A stretch of 52,533 nucleotides of DNA from Turneriella sp. (GTDB lineage Bacteria; Spirochaetota; Leptospiria; Turneriellales; Turneriellaceae): positions 1 through 52,533 of the forward strand of contig JABARV010000026.1 in NCBI GenBank assembly GCA_019186965.1, read 5' to 3'. Shown here one piece after another: positions 40,143 through 50,317 of this stretch; position 1 is the first letter of the stretch, and every line of letters starts with the position of its first letter. The position numbers and the translations under genes were made by a program. Below the pieces are notes generated by a model, which saw only the letters and a program-made list of their open reading frames with translations, was not told where the DNA came from and searched no databases.

Positions 40143-40816
40143 GACAACCGGTACCCCACACCGGGTTCGTTTTCGATGAGGGGAGAAAATTTAGACCCTT
40201 CTTTAATTTTTTTTCTGAGCGCCGCCACGTACACGCGTAAATACCCCGTTTCGGCGGCAAGGCCTGGCCCCCAAATCTCGCGCATAATTTGGTGCGTTGT
40301 GACAACTTTCCCCACATTTTTCGCCAAGAGACAAAGCAGGTTATATTCCGTGGGGGTGAGGTGTATCCGCAACGCTTTCACATAAACTTCCCGCTTGGTA
40401 TAGTCGATTGTTAAATCCCCAGCGGTAAAATTGGGTTGGTTTGGGATAGCGGTGTTACGCCTTAGAAGAACACGGATGCGCGCCAAGAGTTCTCCCATGC
40501 CAAAAGGCTTGGTGATATAATCGTCTGCCCCTGCTTCAAGGAGTTCGATTTTATCGGCTTCTTTATCTTTGACCGAAAGTACAATGACGGGCACCTCGGT
40601 AAATTCTCGAATACGTTTCAACAAATCGAGGCCATAGCCGTCGGGCAAGTTCAAGTCGAGAAGAATGATTTCCGGTTTTTGTTTAACGACGGCATCGAAC
40701 CCCTCGGAGAGCGTGGCGGCTTCGATAACCTCAAATCCTTCTGCGTTCAAAGCAATTTTCAAAAATTTTCTAATCTGCTTTTCGTCGTCGATGGTTAAGA
40801 TGCGGATGTTACTCAT
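40124..40816 (-). CDS. kdpE: KdpE response regulator
   Basis: The product has 230 residues: a receiver with Asp in EIILLDLNLPDGYGL, conserved Thr/Ser and Lys (YITKPFGMGE), then an OmpR-type winged helix (TPTEYNLLCLLAKNVGKVVT, YLRVYVAALRKKI, GVGYRLSY). It is phosphorylated by KdpD and activates the potassium-pump genes on K+ limitation or salt stress. It is last in the kdpFABCDE order, 8 bp after kdpD, on the minus strand. OmpR-family regulators bind tandem sites about 11 bp apart, and such repeats occur upstream of kdpF (48031-48063). Confidence 0.94.
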   Translation of the reverse strand: MSNIRILTIDDEKQIRKFLKIALNAEGFEVIEAATLSEGFDAVVKQKPEIILLDLNLPDGYGLDLLKRIREFTEVPVIVLSVKDKEADKIELLEAGADDYITKPFGMGELLARIRVLLRRNTAIPNQPNFTAGDLTIDYTKREVYVKALRIHLTPTEYNLLCLLAKNVGKVVTTHQIMREIWGPGLAAETGYLRVYVAALRKKIKEGSKFSPLIENEPGVGYRLSYTEGN

Positions 40817-40824
40817 ACGTGCTT

Positions 40825-43476
40825 TTAGCGGGGTAAATAAATATCAAAAAGTGCGCCACCTTCATTGCGGTTTTGTGCAGTGAGCGTGCCGCCGTGTAGC
40901 TCGATGATTGATTTCGCGATGGTGAGCCCCAAGCCGGTGCCGCCAGATTTCGCTTGAGGGGAACGAGTGAATTTATCGAAAATTGTTTCGAACATACCAT
41001 TGGGAATACCCACGCCATTATCGGCGATTGTAATACGTACACTTTCACTTTGTGTTCTACAATGGATATTGATTTTTACTCCCACTTTATTGTGAAACAC
41101 TGCGTTGGAAACAATGTTGAGTAGCGCTTGTTGCAGGAGAGTGTAATCGCACGAAACAGTGAAAACGCTGCCTACAAACTGCAGCTCCACCTGAGACGAT
41201 TCCAGCGAAGGCTTTGCTTTTTCAAGAGTGTCTTGCAAAAGATCGCGTAAATCGTACAACTCTTTATTCAGCCGGATTTTCCCCGCCTCGATGCGGCTCA
41301 TATCGAGAAGATTACTCACGAGGAGATTCAATCGTTGCGATGCATCCTCTGCCACTTCAAGCAATTCGCGCTGGGCCTTCGCATCGGTTGCCGCCGAGTC
41401 AAGCCGTAACGCCGACACCGCGCCTCGGATGATTGCGATCGGCGTGCGCAACTCATGCGAAAGCGAATTCAAAATGGCTGCGTTCAGTTTTTCAGACTCC
41501 TCGGCGATACGCGCACGCCGTTTTTCCGATGCAAGAAAATCTCGTTCGATGGTAATCGCCGCATGGTTTATAAACGCAAATAAAATTTCTTCTTGATCGG
41601 GCGCCAATCCCTGTTGTGTGCTGCGGCGTACACCCAAAACGCCTACAATTGTGTCGGTTGAAATAAGAGGGTAATACGTCGAAGCCGACAAGGGAAGAGT
41701 GTCGGTATATCGACCGGCTGGTTTTCTGTGTTCAAAAGCCCAAGAAGCAACGCTCGCTTCTTTGGGCGTCGGTTTTGGGTGGTTGCCATCTGAAAAATTA
41801 AGTTTACCATTTTTGTCGCGCAAATAGATAGAGACGCGCGCTCGAAAAAAATCACCGATGAATTCAATAATCCGTTGCACCGTTTCATCTACATTGGTTG
41901 TGCGGCTGAGTATTCGCGAAAAATTATAGACGGCGGTGACGCGTTCTTCGCGCGACATGAGAACCTGTTCGCGCAAACGTAACCTGGCCATTAAATTCCC
42001 CATAACCAAAGCAATGATGAAATAAATTGTAAAGGTCAGAAAATCTTCAAGCTTTTCTATGTGGATTGTGAAATGCGGCGGGATAAAAAAATAATCCCAC
42101 GCTAAAGCGCTGATGGTTGCGGCGACAATGAGCGGGCCCTGCCCAACGAGTAAACCCAAAATAAGCATTACGGACAAATAAATAAATGAAATCGCAGTAT
42201 ACCCAATAACGGGGTTCAACGCAAAACCGGCAAGAGTTGCCAACGCCGTCACCGCAATTGCCGCAACGTATTGTTTGCGCGACGAGGTAAAACGCAGCGT
42301 CGAAATAAAGTCGCCCCCATCTTCACGCCAAATACCCGCCGCGACATGAATTTCGATACTCCCGCTTGCTGCAATTAAACGATCGAGAAGCGAAAGTCTC
42401 ATCCATTTTTGCCAAAAGTTGGGACGGTTCTTACCCACAACAATCTGCGTGGCGTTTTTTTGTCGAGCAGTGCGTATGAGCCCTGTCACAACGTCGGTGT
42501 CTCGTATATGCAAAACCTCTGCACCCAACTCACGCGCCAGATTTAAGTTTTGTTCGAGAGATTTTTGTGCGGCATTCGTCAGTTTTTTTCCAACGTCGAT
42601 ATACACGGCAATCCAACGCGCTTTGAGGGCAAAGGCACGTTGCCTAGTGAGCCGAATTAAATTCTCGCCGGTTTGGCTTGGACTCACCGCAACCAAAATA
42701 CGTTCGGAGGTGCGCCATGTCGTTTGGATGTTGCGCAGCGTACGGTAATCTTGTAGTTCTTTGTCGACAAACTTAGCGGTAAAGTGCAACGCCATTTCGC
42801 GCAGCGCCGTCAAATTTCCTTTGCGGAAAAAATTGTTCGCCGCTTGCGCCGCTTTTTCGGGTGCGTAGACTTTACCTTCTTCGAGCCGTTTAATGAGCTG
42901 CTCTGGCACTAAATCGACAAGCTCTATATCCGACGCCATGTCGACAAAGCTGTCGGGGACGCGCTCTTGAACGTGTACGTTCGTAATCGCTTCGACAGAA
43001 TCGGCGACGCTTTCTAAATGCTGCACATTAAACGCCGTCATGACGTTAATCCCCGCGTCGAGGAGCTCTAAAATATCTTGGTAGCGCTTGGGGTGCCTCG
43101 ATGTGCGTGCGTTGGTGTGCGGCAATTCATCGACGATGATTGTGTGCGGCTTACGCTTGAGCGCGGCGTCCAGATCGAATTCTTCGAGAACTACATTTTC
43201 GTATGGAATGCGCGTACGCGGTAGAACTTCAAGACCTTTGACGAGCGCCTCCGTTTCAACTCTACCGTGCGTTTCAACAAAACCAACGATAACATCGACG
43301 CCTTCTTCTTTTAAGCGGTGTGCTGCGGTGAGCATTGCATACGTTTTGCCGACACCGGCTGCCATGCCAAAAAAAATCCGCAGCTTGCCGCGTTGTGTGC
43401 TTTCGGTCTTTTTCAAAACCGAAAGCAAAAGATCCGCATCTGGTCTATCCGCGTCAATGTCGATTTTTTCTTGCAT
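40825..43476 (-). CDS. kdpD: KdpD sensor histidine kinase
   Basis: The product has 883 residues from ATG 43476, which overlaps the kdpC stop (TGATG). Domains in order: N-terminal KdpD domain with Walker A GMAAGVGKTYAML, a Usp-like domain (~250-370, RILVAVSPSQTGENLIRL), four membrane helices (~400-500), a GAF domain, a dimerisation domain with the phosphorylated His (NSLSHELRTPIAII), and a GHKL ATPase (ITIADNGVGIPNG, GGTGLGLTIAKSI). It senses low potassium or ionic stress and phosphorylates KdpE. Full length and all motifs are present. Confidence 0.96.
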   Translation of the reverse strand: MQEKIDIDADRPDADLLLSVLKKTESTQRGKLRIFFGMAAGVGKTYAMLTAAHRLKEEGVDVIVGFVETHGRVETEALVKGLEVLPRTRIPYENVVLEEFDLDAALKRKPHTIIVDELPHTNARTSRHPKRYQDILELLDAGINVMTAFNVQHLESVADSVEAITNVHVQERVPDSFVDMASDIELVDLVPEQLIKRLEEGKVYAPEKAAQAANNFFRKGNLTALREMALHFTAKFVDKELQDYRTLRNIQTTWRTSERILVAVSPSQTGENLIRLTRQRAFALKARWIAVYIDVGKKLTNAAQKSLEQNLNLARELGAEVLHIRDTDVVTGLIRTARQKNATQIVVGKNRPNFWQKWMRLSLLDRLIAASGSIEIHVAAGIWREDGGDFISTLRFTSSRKQYVAAIAVTALATLAGFALNPVIGYTAISFIYLSVMLILGLLVGQGPLIVAATISALAWDYFFIPPHFTIHIEKLEDFLTFTIYFIIALVMGNLMARLRLREQVLMSREERVTAVYNFSRILSRTTNVDETVQRIIEFIGDFFRARVSIYLRDKNGKLNFSDGNHPKPTPKEASVASWAFEHRKPAGRYTDTLPLSASTYYPLISTDTIVGVLGVRRSTQQGLAPDQEEILFAFINHAAITIERDFLASEKRRARIAEESEKLNAAILNSLSHELRTPIAIIRGAVSALRLDSAATDAKAQRELLEVAEDASQRLNLLVSNLLDMSRIEAGKIRLNKELYDLRDLLQDTLEKAKPSLESSQVELQFVGSVFTVSCDYTLLQQALLNIVSNAVFHNKVGVKINIHCRTQSESVRITIADNGVGIPNGMFETIFDKFTRSPQAKSGGTGLGLTIAKSIIELHGGTLTAQNRNEGGALFDIYLPR

Positions 43477-44042
43477 CAAAGTTTATCCAACGCTACATTG
43501 ATTTTAAGCACGTTCACGCGTTCTTCACCCAAAAAACCAAACTGTCTTGCCTCGGTCGTTTTATCGATCAAAGCGTAAAGCTCTGCTATTTTTGTTTTTG
43601 TGTACTTACGCGCTTTTGCAATACGCTCCACTTGGATGCGTGCCCCCTCGGGGCTAATATGGGGATCGAGCCCCGACGCCGACGCAAAAAGCATCTCGGC
43701 GGGTATCTTTTGACTGACACCTGTTTTCTCGTAGAGTGCTTTGCGTTCATCGACGCTTTTTTTAAGATCTGCACTTGTGGGCCCTTTGTTCGACGCAGCA
43801 GAAGAAACGGTTGCGTAATCGCCCGCCGATGGCCGCGGCCAAAAGTAGTGTGCCGACGAAAACTTCTGTGCGATAAACTCAGAGCCGATGAGTTTACCGT
43901 TGGCGTCGTAAACCAAACTCCCTTGCGCTTTTTGAGGGAAAGCCAAATTGGCAACCGCTGTCACTAAGAGCGGGTATATTCCCCCACAAATAACGGTTAA
44001 GAGTAAAAAAATACGTAGTGAAATCAAAATTTGTTGTAACAT
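43476..44042 (-). CDS. kdpC: KdpC, potassium-ATPase subunit C
   Basis: The product has 188 residues: one N-terminal helix (ILISLRIFLLLTVICGGIYP) and a periplasmic domain with the family pattern YFWPRPSAGDYATVSSAASN, GPTSADLKK, and ASGLDPHISPEGARIQVERI near the end. KdpC stabilises the KdpFABC complex and helps ATP use by KdpB. A Shine-Dalgarno (AAGGAG) precedes the ATG; the gene starts 9 bp after kdpB and overlaps kdpD. Confidence 0.95.
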   Translation of the reverse strand: MLQQILISLRIFLLLTVICGGIYPLLVTAVANLAFPQKAQGSLVYDANGKLIGSEFIAQKFSSAHYFWPRPSAGDYATVSSAASNKGPTSADLKKSVDERKALYEKTGVSQKIPAEMLFASASGLDPHISPEGARIQVERIAKARKYTKTKIAELYALIDKTTEARQFGFLGEERVNVLKINVALDKL

Positions 44043-44051
44043 ATATTCTCC

Positions 44052-46139
44052 TTATACCCAACCCATCGCATGGATTGCAGTATCGATAAGTTTAATGGCG
44101 ATGAAAGGCGTTAAGATGCCGCCCAAGCCATAGATCAAAAGATTGCGAAAGACAATTTTCTCTGCGCCAACCGCACGGTACGCCACGCCTTTGAGCGCTA
44201 ACGGCACCAAAGCGATAATCACAAGCGCGTTAAAAATGACCGCGCTTAAAATTGCGCTTTCCGATGACTTGAGCCCCATGATGTTGAGCGCATCCGTTGC
44301 CCCCCAAAAAAGTCCTGCGAAGAGCGCCGGCAATATCGCAAAGTATTTGGAAATGTCGTTTGCGATACTAAAGGTCGTGAGCGATCCGCGCGTGATTAAA
44401 AGTTGTTTACCAATCTCTACAATTTCAATGAGCTTCGTTGGGTTTGAATCCAAATCGAGCATGTTGCCCGCTTCGCGCGCCACTTGCGTACCGCTATTCA
44501 TCGCCACACCCACGTCGGCTTGCGCTAACGCGGGAGCGTCGTTGGTGCCGTCGCCAATCATCGCCACGAGATGGCCTTTCGCCTGTTCTTCACGGATACG
44601 CTTTAGCTTTGCTTCGGGAGTTGCTTGTGCGATGAAGTCGTCGACGCCCGCCTCTGCTGCAATGGCCGCAGCGGTCAATGCATTGTCGCCGGTGATCATA
44701 ATGGTGCGGATGCCCATGCGCCGCAAGTCGGCGAAGCGTTCGACAAGGCCGCGCTTGACGGTGTCTTTAAGGTGGATTACCCCCAGCACCTTGTTATTTT
44801 CCGCAACAACGAGAGGAGTTCCTCCTTTGCGTGAAATCTCCTCAACGCTATGCTTTGTTTCCTCGGGGTACTTGCCGCCGTTCGTCTCGACAAAATTTTG
44901 AATCGCCTCTGCGGCGCCTTTGCGGATGATACGCTCGGGATGGTCTTCGTTCATGGGGATGTCGATACCGCTTATACGCGTCACTGCGCTAAAAGGTACA
45001 AAGCGGCCTTGCTGCGCCAACATCTCGCGCCCACGGATGTTAAACTTTTCTTTGGCGAGCACCACGACCGAACGCCCCTCGGGGGTTTCATCGGCGAGCG
45101 ACGCAAGCTGTGCGGCATCGGCCAGACGCCAAGTGTCGACACCCAATGCCGGTATAAACTCAGACGCCATGCGGTTGCCCAAAGTGATGGTGCCCGTTTT
45201 GTCGAGCAAGAGCACGTCGATGTCGCCCGCCGCTTCGATCGCGCGCCCCGATGTCGCGAGCACGTTGGCGCGCATGAGGCGCCCCATACCGCTAATGCCT
45301 ATCGCCGACAAAAGACCACCGATGGTTGTCGGTATCAAGCAAACAAGGAGCGCGATTAACACCGGAATCGACGTTGCGCCGGTTGACGCCACACCGCTTT
45401 GCACTTCGCTATAAAGCGCAAACGGATGAATTGTCATCACTGCGATGAGAAATACAATAGAGAGAATCGACAATAAAATTGTGAGCGCAATTTCATTGGG
45501 CGTTTTTGCGCGGACTGCTCCTTCAATGAGTGAAATCATTTTATCTAAGAATGAATTCCCAGATTCTGCGGTAATCCGAATTTCAATACGGTCGCTAATC
45601 ACTTTGGTGCCGCCAGTGACGGCGGATCTGTCGCCCCCCGATTCACGGATGACCGGCGCCGATTCGCCGGTGATTGCACTTTCGTCGACAGACGCAATCC
45701 CTTGGACGACTTCGCCGTCGCCGGGTATTTGATCCCCCGCTTCGCAAACAACAATCATCCCTTTTTTTAATTCACCGGCGGCAACTTTTGACTCAACACC
45801 GTTTAGAAGCACGCGTGCAAAAACATTCGATTTCGTTTGCCGCAGCGCATCGGCGCGCGCTTTGCCGCGCCCCTCGGCAATGGCTTCGGCAAAATTTGCA
45901 AAGAACGTCGTAAAGTAGAGCCAAAGCGTAATTTGTATGGTGAACCCAGACACTTTTCCATGGAGCATGTCGCGGACAACGATACCGGTGCAAAAAAGCG
46001 CACCGATGGTCACCATAAAGATGACGGGATTTTTAAGCTGCACTTTAGGGTTGAACTTTTTAAGAGCTTCCCACAGCGCCGCTTTAATAATTTGTGCGGT
46101 AAAAATGCCGCCCTTAGATTTCAAAATTTTAGTATTCAT
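44052..46139 (-). CDS. kdpB: KdpB, P-type potassium ATPase catalytic subunit
   Basis: The product has 695 residues from ATG 46139; the frame is open upstream into kdpA, but AAGGAG eight bases before 46139 supports this start. Motifs: phosphorylation site [17 protein letters not shown] loop ([13 protein letters not shown]), KGA nucleotide site ([10 protein letters not shown]) and the hinge [20 protein letters not shown]. It hydrolyses ATP to drive K+ uptake through KdpA. Between kdpA and kdpC in a standard operon. Confidence 0.97.
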   Translation of the reverse strand: MNTKILKSKGGIFTAQIIKAALWEALKKFNPKVQLKNPVIFMVTIGALFCTGIVVRDMLHGKVSGFTIQITLWLYFTTFFANFAEAIAEGRGKARADALRQTKSNVFARVLLNGVESKVAAGELKKGMIVVCEAGDQIPGDGEVVQGIASVDESAITGESAPVIRESGGDRSAVTGGTKVISDRIEIRITAESGNSFLDKMISLIEGAVRAKTPNEIALTILLSILSIVFLIAVMTIHPFALYSEVQSGVASTGATSIPVLIALLVCLIPTTIGGLLSAIGISGMGRLMRANVLATSGRAIEAAGDIDVLLLDKTGTITLGNRMASEFIPALGVDTWRLADAAQLASLADETPEGRSVVVLAKEKFNIRGREMLAQQGRFVPFSAVTRISGIDIPMNEDHPERIIRKGAAEAIQNFVETNGGKYPEETKHSVEEISRKGGTPLVVAENNKVLGVIHLKDTVKRGLVERFADLRRMGIRTIMITGDNALTAAAIAAEAGVDDFIAQATPEAKLKRIREEQAKGHLVAMIGDGTNDAPALAQADVGVAMNSGTQVAREAGNMLDLDSNPTKLIEIVEIGKQLLITRGSLTTFSIANDISKYFAILPALFAGLFWGATDALNIMGLKSSESAILSAVIFNALVIIALVPLALKGVAYRAVGAEKIVFRNLLIYGLGGILTPFIAIKLIDTAIHAMGWV

Positions 46140-46149
46140 GTTTTTCTCC

Positions 46150-47856
46150 TTAAAATAATTTTGCGCTCGGTAGCAAGAAATGCTCTGCCAATGGGCCAAG
46201 AACGAGCGCAGGGAAGAAAGTTAATCCGCCAACGATGACGATTTCACCGACAAGCAGCACAATGAACACCGTTGTGTCGGTGCGGAAAGTGCCTGTTGAA
46301 GGCGGGGTTATCTTTTTCACCGCCATACCGCCGGCGATGGCGAGCATTGGAATGATGACGGCAAAGCGTGCGACAAACATACACGTTGCAATGGCTGCGT
46401 TGTAAAAATTCGTGTTGCCGTTTAGCCCTGCAAATGCACTGCCGTTATTCCCCGAGGCGGAAACAAACGCGTACAGAATCTCACTAAAGCCATGCGGCCC
46501 CTTATTGTTGAGTGAAGACAATCCCATTTCGGTGACAACGGCGATTGCTGTAAAAACCAAAATCAATACCGAAGGTACGATGATCGCAAGCATGGCGAGT
46601 TTTACTTCGCGCGCTTCAATTTTCTTACCCAAGTATTCAGGCGTGCGCCCCACCATAAGTCCGGCCAAGAAGACAGTGACAATGACGTGCGCGAGAATTC
46701 CATAAAGGCCAGAGCCAACCCCACCGAAAATAATTTCACCCAACATCATGTTGAAAGTCGCGATCATTCCGGTTATCGGTTGCAAACTGTCGTGCATTGA
46801 ATTTACCGCACCGTTGGACACCGCCGTTGTGGCCGTTGCCCAAAGCGCACTGTTGGTTATACCAAAGCGTAATTCTTTGCCTTCAAAATTTTTAAGGCCG
46901 TCCATGACTGGGTTGGGTTGGTGTTCAAAATAAAGCGCTGTGGCGAGCCCCACAAAAAACAGCACAAACATCGCAGTCAAAATGGCGTACGCATGCTTTT
47001 TTTTACGCGCCATTTCGCCGAACATCGCAACGCACGCTATCGGCAATAAAAGAAGCGCGAGCATTTCCAAAAAGTTAGAAAACGGCGTTGGGTTTTCAAA
47101 GGGGTGTGCGCTGTTGACACCGAAAAAACCGCCGCCATTTGTCCCTAGTTGCTTAATCGCAATTTGTGACGCAGCAGGCCCCAGCGGAATCTGTTGAGTT
47201 TGGACTGCATCTTTTTGGACTTCAAGCGTTGTGGCATCGGCATACGAATTAAATGTTTGCACGACGCCTTGCGATGTGAATAAAACGGCAAAAAGAATGG
47301 AAAGCGGTAGGAGCACGTAAAGAGTCGCGCGCGTTAAGTCTATCCAGAAGTTACCCAACGTTTGCGCCCCACGGCCAACAAGCCCGCGTATCAGTGCGAG
47401 GAGTGCTGCAAATCCCGTTGCGGCGCTTACAAAGTTTTGCACTCCCAAACCTAACATTTGAGAGAAATAACTTAAAGTGCTCTCGCCAGAATACGCCTGC
47501 CAGTTTGTGTTGGTGATAAAACTTACGGCAGTGTTGAGTGCAAGTAACAACGGTACATCCGGCAGCTTTTGCGTATTGAGCGGCAAATGCGACTGCCATA
47601 ACTGTAGCGCGGTAACGACGATGAGCCCCATGAGGTTGAAGACCATTAACGCAAACGCATATTCTTTCCAGTTCATTTCTCGATCGGCTTTTACACCCGA
47701 CAGGCGGTACGTAATGTTTTCAACGGGTGCAAGAACGGGGTGTAGCCACGTCCGTTCGCCGGAGAAAACGCGCGCCATATATCTGCCCAAAAACGGGGCA
47801 GGTATAATCAAGGCGGCAATATAGAGTGCCACCTGCAGATAATCATAACTATTCAT
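46150..47856 (-). CDS. kdpA: KdpA, potassium-translocating subunit
   Basis: The product has 568 residues with ten or so membrane helices. The selectivity-filter repeats are visible ([53 protein letters not shown]). It selects and conducts K+ in the KdpFABC pump. GGAAG seven bases before its ATG acts as the ribosome site. kdpF lies just upstream. Confidence 0.97.
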   Translation of the reverse strand: MNSYDYLQVALYIAALIIPAPFLGRYMARVFSGERTWLHPVLAPVENITYRLSGVKADREMNWKEYAFALMVFNLMGLIVVTALQLWQSHLPLNTQKLPDVPLLLALNTAVSFITNTNWQAYSGESTLSYFSQMLGLGVQNFVSAATGFAALLALIRGLVGRGAQTLGNFWIDLTRATLYVLLPLSILFAVLFTSQGVVQTFNSYADATTLEVQKDAVQTQQIPLGPAASQIAIKQLGTNGGGFFGVNSAHPFENPTPFSNFLEMLALLLLPIACVAMFGEMARKKKHAYAILTAMFVLFFVGLATALYFEHQPNPVMDGLKNFEGKELRFGITNSALWATATTAVSNGAVNSMHDSLQPITGMIATFNMMLGEIIFGGVGSGLYGILAHVIVTVFLAGLMVGRTPEYLGKKIEAREVKLAMLAIIVPSVLILVFTAIAVVTEMGLSSLNNKGPHGFSEILYAFVSASGNNGSAFAGLNGNTNFYNAAIATCMFVARFAVIIPMLAIAGGMAVKKITPPSTGTFRTDTTVFIVLLVGEIVIVGGLTFFPALVLGPLAEHFLLPSAKLF

Positions 47857-47873
47857 ATTCTACTTCCTTTTCC

Positions 47874-47963
47874 TTAAAACTTTTCTGGCCGCACCACAGT
47901 GTATGTTAAATACACAAGTAAAAACACACCTGCGATAGCAGCGACGATTACTTCATTTTCCAT
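47874..47963 (-). CDS. kdpF: KdpF, small pump subunit
   Basis: A 29-residue peptide starting MENEVIVAAIAGVFLLVYLT and ending TYTVVRPEKF, i.e. one membrane helix followed by the RPEKF tail that is conserved in KdpF. It stabilises the pump as a lipid-like subunit. It starts the kdp operon, 17 bp before kdpA. GATATT lies 7 nt before its ATG, so it too may be leaderless. Confidence 0.92.
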   Translation of the reverse strand: MENEVIVAAIAGVFLLVYLTYTVVRPEKF

Positions 47964-48030
47964 ATAGCTGAATATCGCATGGCTCTATGGTATCGCACGC
48001 ATAAATGTTGTAAAGAAGTGAGTAAAACGC

Positions 48031-48063
48031 GTTAAAATTGTGTTAAAATTGTGTTAAAATTAC
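48031..48063. promoter_or_regulatory. Three tandem 11-bp repeats, candidate KdpE site
   Basis: GTTAAAATTGT occurs twice in direct succession (48031-48041, 48042-48052) and then as GTTAAAATTAC (48053-48063). An 11-bp period places the repeats on one face of DNA, as for OmpR/PhoB-family regulators. They stand 68-100 bp upstream of kdpF and 181-213 bp upstream of the divergent porin. Confidence 0.7.
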
Positions 48064-48105
48064 AGCTTTGGCAGCGTTGGCTGTCCCAAAAAACAGAGCG
48101 AAAGC

Positions 48106-48157
48106 AAATTTTAATATTTTATTAATGCGTTTAGAGAAATTTTAACGTTTTATTAGC
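48106..48157. promoter_or_regulatory. Pair of AAATTTTAA-n2-TTTTATTA repeats
   Basis: AAATTTTAATATTTTATTA at 48106 and AAATTTTAACGTTTTATTA at 48137 differ in two bases and lie 31 bp apart, about three DNA turns. They sit between the tandem repeats and the porin start and may be a second activator site for the porin. Confidence 0.55.
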
Positions 48158-48243
48158 CGTAGAAATTTCATAGCATATTTATATTCTCGTCGTGATTTTG
48201 CTTAGAGAGATTAAACTCTTACGGCAAAACACAAGGAGAAAAA

Positions 48244-49677
48244 ATGAAAACAAAATTAACGATTGCTCTTGCCCTATTTTTTGGCTCGGGCTATCTCTAT
48301 GGGACTAGCGACACTGCATCTGAAAAAGAAGCGCGATACAAGTTTGGCGGCAACCTTGTGCAAAGCTATACTTTTAATGCAGTCCATCCTAACGATGGAT
48401 ATAACGGTACAATGACGTGGACAGATAGGGCCAATGAATACCAACTCAACCAAGCGTGGAGCTACTTTGAGATTCCAACGGATACTTCAAAAAAAGAAGT
48501 CGATTGGGGCGGCCGTATAGACCTCATGTTCGGTTCAAGTTACCGTTGGATAACAAGTAGTGGATTAGAAGATAAAATCTTCAAAACGAATACAGGCTCA
48601 AACAGTAACTGCACGGCGGCTGTGGCATCGGGTACGGCAAAAGATAATTCCAATTGCAACACAGTCAGTAGCCAATACGGATTAGCAATCCCTCAGGCGT
48701 ACTTCGATGTTGCATACAAAAATTTCAAGTTGCGCATCGGGCATATTGTTTCGCCTGTGGGATTCTACACAGTTGATACCACGCAAAATTTTTTCGCGAT
48801 TATTCCTTATACCTATCAGTACGGCGAGCCGTTTACACACTGGGGTGCGTGGGTTTACTTCACAGTGAACGATAAACTTAATGTAATGGGTGGCATAACG
48901 CGCGGTGGCGATAACTTCGACGGTTCGGGGACCGGAGCCAAACTTCCTGGATTTTTGGGTACAGCAAGCTACACCTTTGACGATAAATCGACACTCGACT
49001 GGGTGGTACATATCAGCAAAGAGTACAACTATAAATCGGCCTTGAATAGCACCGACCCAGCGCTGGTGTCCGGCGCTTTTGCAAGTGGTGCGTATAACCG
49101 TTTCGACAGCCTTTATAGTTGGCGTTATTTTCAGACATTGGTATATAAACGCGATTTAACGACAAAATTGCAGTGGATAATCCAATCAGATTTTGGCATT
49201 CAAAAGACCGCAGATATTGAGGCCGCACTCACGAATGCAAAGCAACTCGATAAAGAAATTGCCGCAATGTGGTATGGCATCAACACATATATCCATTACA
49301 CTCTAGCCGATACGCTAAAACTTGGTTTTAACCTAGAGTGGTTTCGCGATCAAAATGGTGTGCGTGTGGGCAGCGCACTACCTACAATGGCGGCAGCATC
49401 GACACGAGCCGCAGGCATGGGGACAGGTAGTAATCCTTATCGCGGCAACTATATTGGTAACTTTTTTGCGGTGATGGTTGGGCCGCGTTGGCAAGTACAG
49501 AAAAACACTTTTCTTCGATTGATGGCGCGTTACGATTACTTTGACGGTGTCGCTCTCAATGCACTCAAAGCCGGTGATACAGGGTATGGCCAAACCGGAG
49601 GAAGCGCACTGCCCTTTAAAGACGGGGATGAACGCGGGCAGCTCAGCGTGGGTATCGATTTAGGTTATATTTTTTAG
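48244..49677 (+). CDS. Outer-membrane porin (BBP2/OmpL-like), divergent from kdp
   Basis: The product has 477 residues with a signal peptide (LTIALALFFGSGYLYG) and a strand-rich body ending in DLGYIF, with terminal Phe. Motifs of the beta-barrel-porin-2 (OmpL-like) family: AYFDVAYKNFKLRIGHIVSP, YQYGEPFTHWGAWVYFTV, NVMGGITRGGDNFDGSG, YKRDLTTKLQWIIQSDFGIQ. Such porins are often found near kdp or other ion pumps. A clear Shine-Dalgarno (AAGGAG) precedes the ATG. It shares its upstream region, with two sets of repeats, with kdpF and may be co-regulated to admit K+ through the outer membrane. Family call moderate, location sure. Confidence 0.82.
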   Translation: MKTKLTIALALFFGSGYLYGTSDTASEKEARYKFGGNLVQSYTFNAVHPNDGYNGTMTWTDRANEYQLNQAWSYFEIPTDTSKKEVDWGGRIDLMFGSSYRWITSSGLEDKIFKTNTGSNSNCTAAVASGTAKDNSNCNTVSSQYGLAIPQAYFDVAYKNFKLRIGHIVSPVGFYTVDTTQNFFAIIPYTYQYGEPFTHWGAWVYFTVNDKLNVMGGITRGGDNFDGSGTGAKLPGFLGTASYTFDDKSTLDWVVHISKEYNYKSALNSTDPALVSGAFASGAYNRFDSLYSWRYFQTLVYKRDLTTKLQWIIQSDFGIQKTADIEAALTNAKQLDKEIAAMWYGINTYIHYTLADTLKLGFNLEWFRDQNGVRVGSALPTMAAASTRAAGMGTGSNPYRGNYIGNFFAVMVGPRWQVQKNTFLRLMARYDYFDGVALNALKAGDTGYGQTGGSALPFKDGDERGQLSVGIDLGYIF

Positions 49678-49692
49678 TTCTTGGTGCTAACA

Positions 49693-49710
49693 GGCTGTTG
49701 GAAAACAGCC
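49693..49710. terminator. Short hairpin after porin gene
   Basis: GGCTGTT (49693-49699), loop GGAA, AACAGCC (49704-49710), 15 bp after the porin stop. No T-tract. Could be a weak terminator or an IS end, since CTGTTG also occurs at the window's IS borders. Confidence 0.35.
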
Positions 49711-49714
49711 ATTG

Positions 49715-49733
49715 GCAGGGTGTTGAGCCGAGC
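49715..49733. repeat. Inverted copy of 33258-33276
   Basis: A 19-base exact reverse complement of part of the hairpin at 33236-33276 (GCAGGGTGTTGAGCCGAGC). A related GCAGGGTGTT recurs at 49752-49761. Confidence 0.6.
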
Positions 49734-49801
49734 GTAGTGCGAGTAGAGGCGCAGGGTGTTCAGATTTAAGTCAATCACAATCGGAGTAAAACCGTTCTCG
49801 G

Positions 49802-50170
49802 CTATACCAAAAAGGGATAGGGAACAAGATCATGACCCCTTACGGCCGATGGGTCGGCTCTGAGGACTGACAGTTGAAATCCAGCGTAGGCTTTTTTCAC
49901 TTCGCGCAGGCTCTGTTTCGTCTTCGGTTTCTTACGTTTTCGCCGGATTAACTTTTCTTCACAAAATATTTTTCGTATTGCTTTAAAGCTCATCAACTCG
50001 TAATAATGCCGCTTTTGTAGCGGCGCAACCAGAGGCGTACAGTGTTCTTTGAAATGGCAAACTTTGCCGCCGTTGGCTTGATGCCATGATCGGCAGCATA
50101 ATCGACAATCCGCTTACGCAGAATTTTTTTATCTTTAACATTCTTCTCAGAAGTTTTCTGCCACCCAATC
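49802..50170 (-). pseudogene. IS481-like transposase remnant
   Basis: Minus strand. From ~50167 one frame reads WQKTSEKNVKDKKILRKRIV, then DYAADHGIKPTAAKFAISKN, TVRLWLRRYKSG and a TGA: a helix-turn-helix as at the start of IS481-type transposases. The stop overlaps an ATG (TGATG) of a second frame, FKAIRKIFCEEKLIRRKRKK then QSLREVKKAYAGFQ, the linker before the DDE core. The core is absent. So this is a 3'-truncated element, perhaps also missing its 5' end. The wider gap 49734-50317 holds nothing else I can name. Confidence 0.6.
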
Positions 50171-50317
50171 CTTAATCGCTTCTAACCCTCCACGACCGGC
50201 GAACCTGATATTCGCGCCCCGCTGCCGTGGCCGGAGGGGGTCAGCATCATCCTTCTCTTTCCCAGTTTATGGTTTTTAAATTCCTTTTCGGCGTGTTGCA
50301 CAGCTTCACGTGGACGC

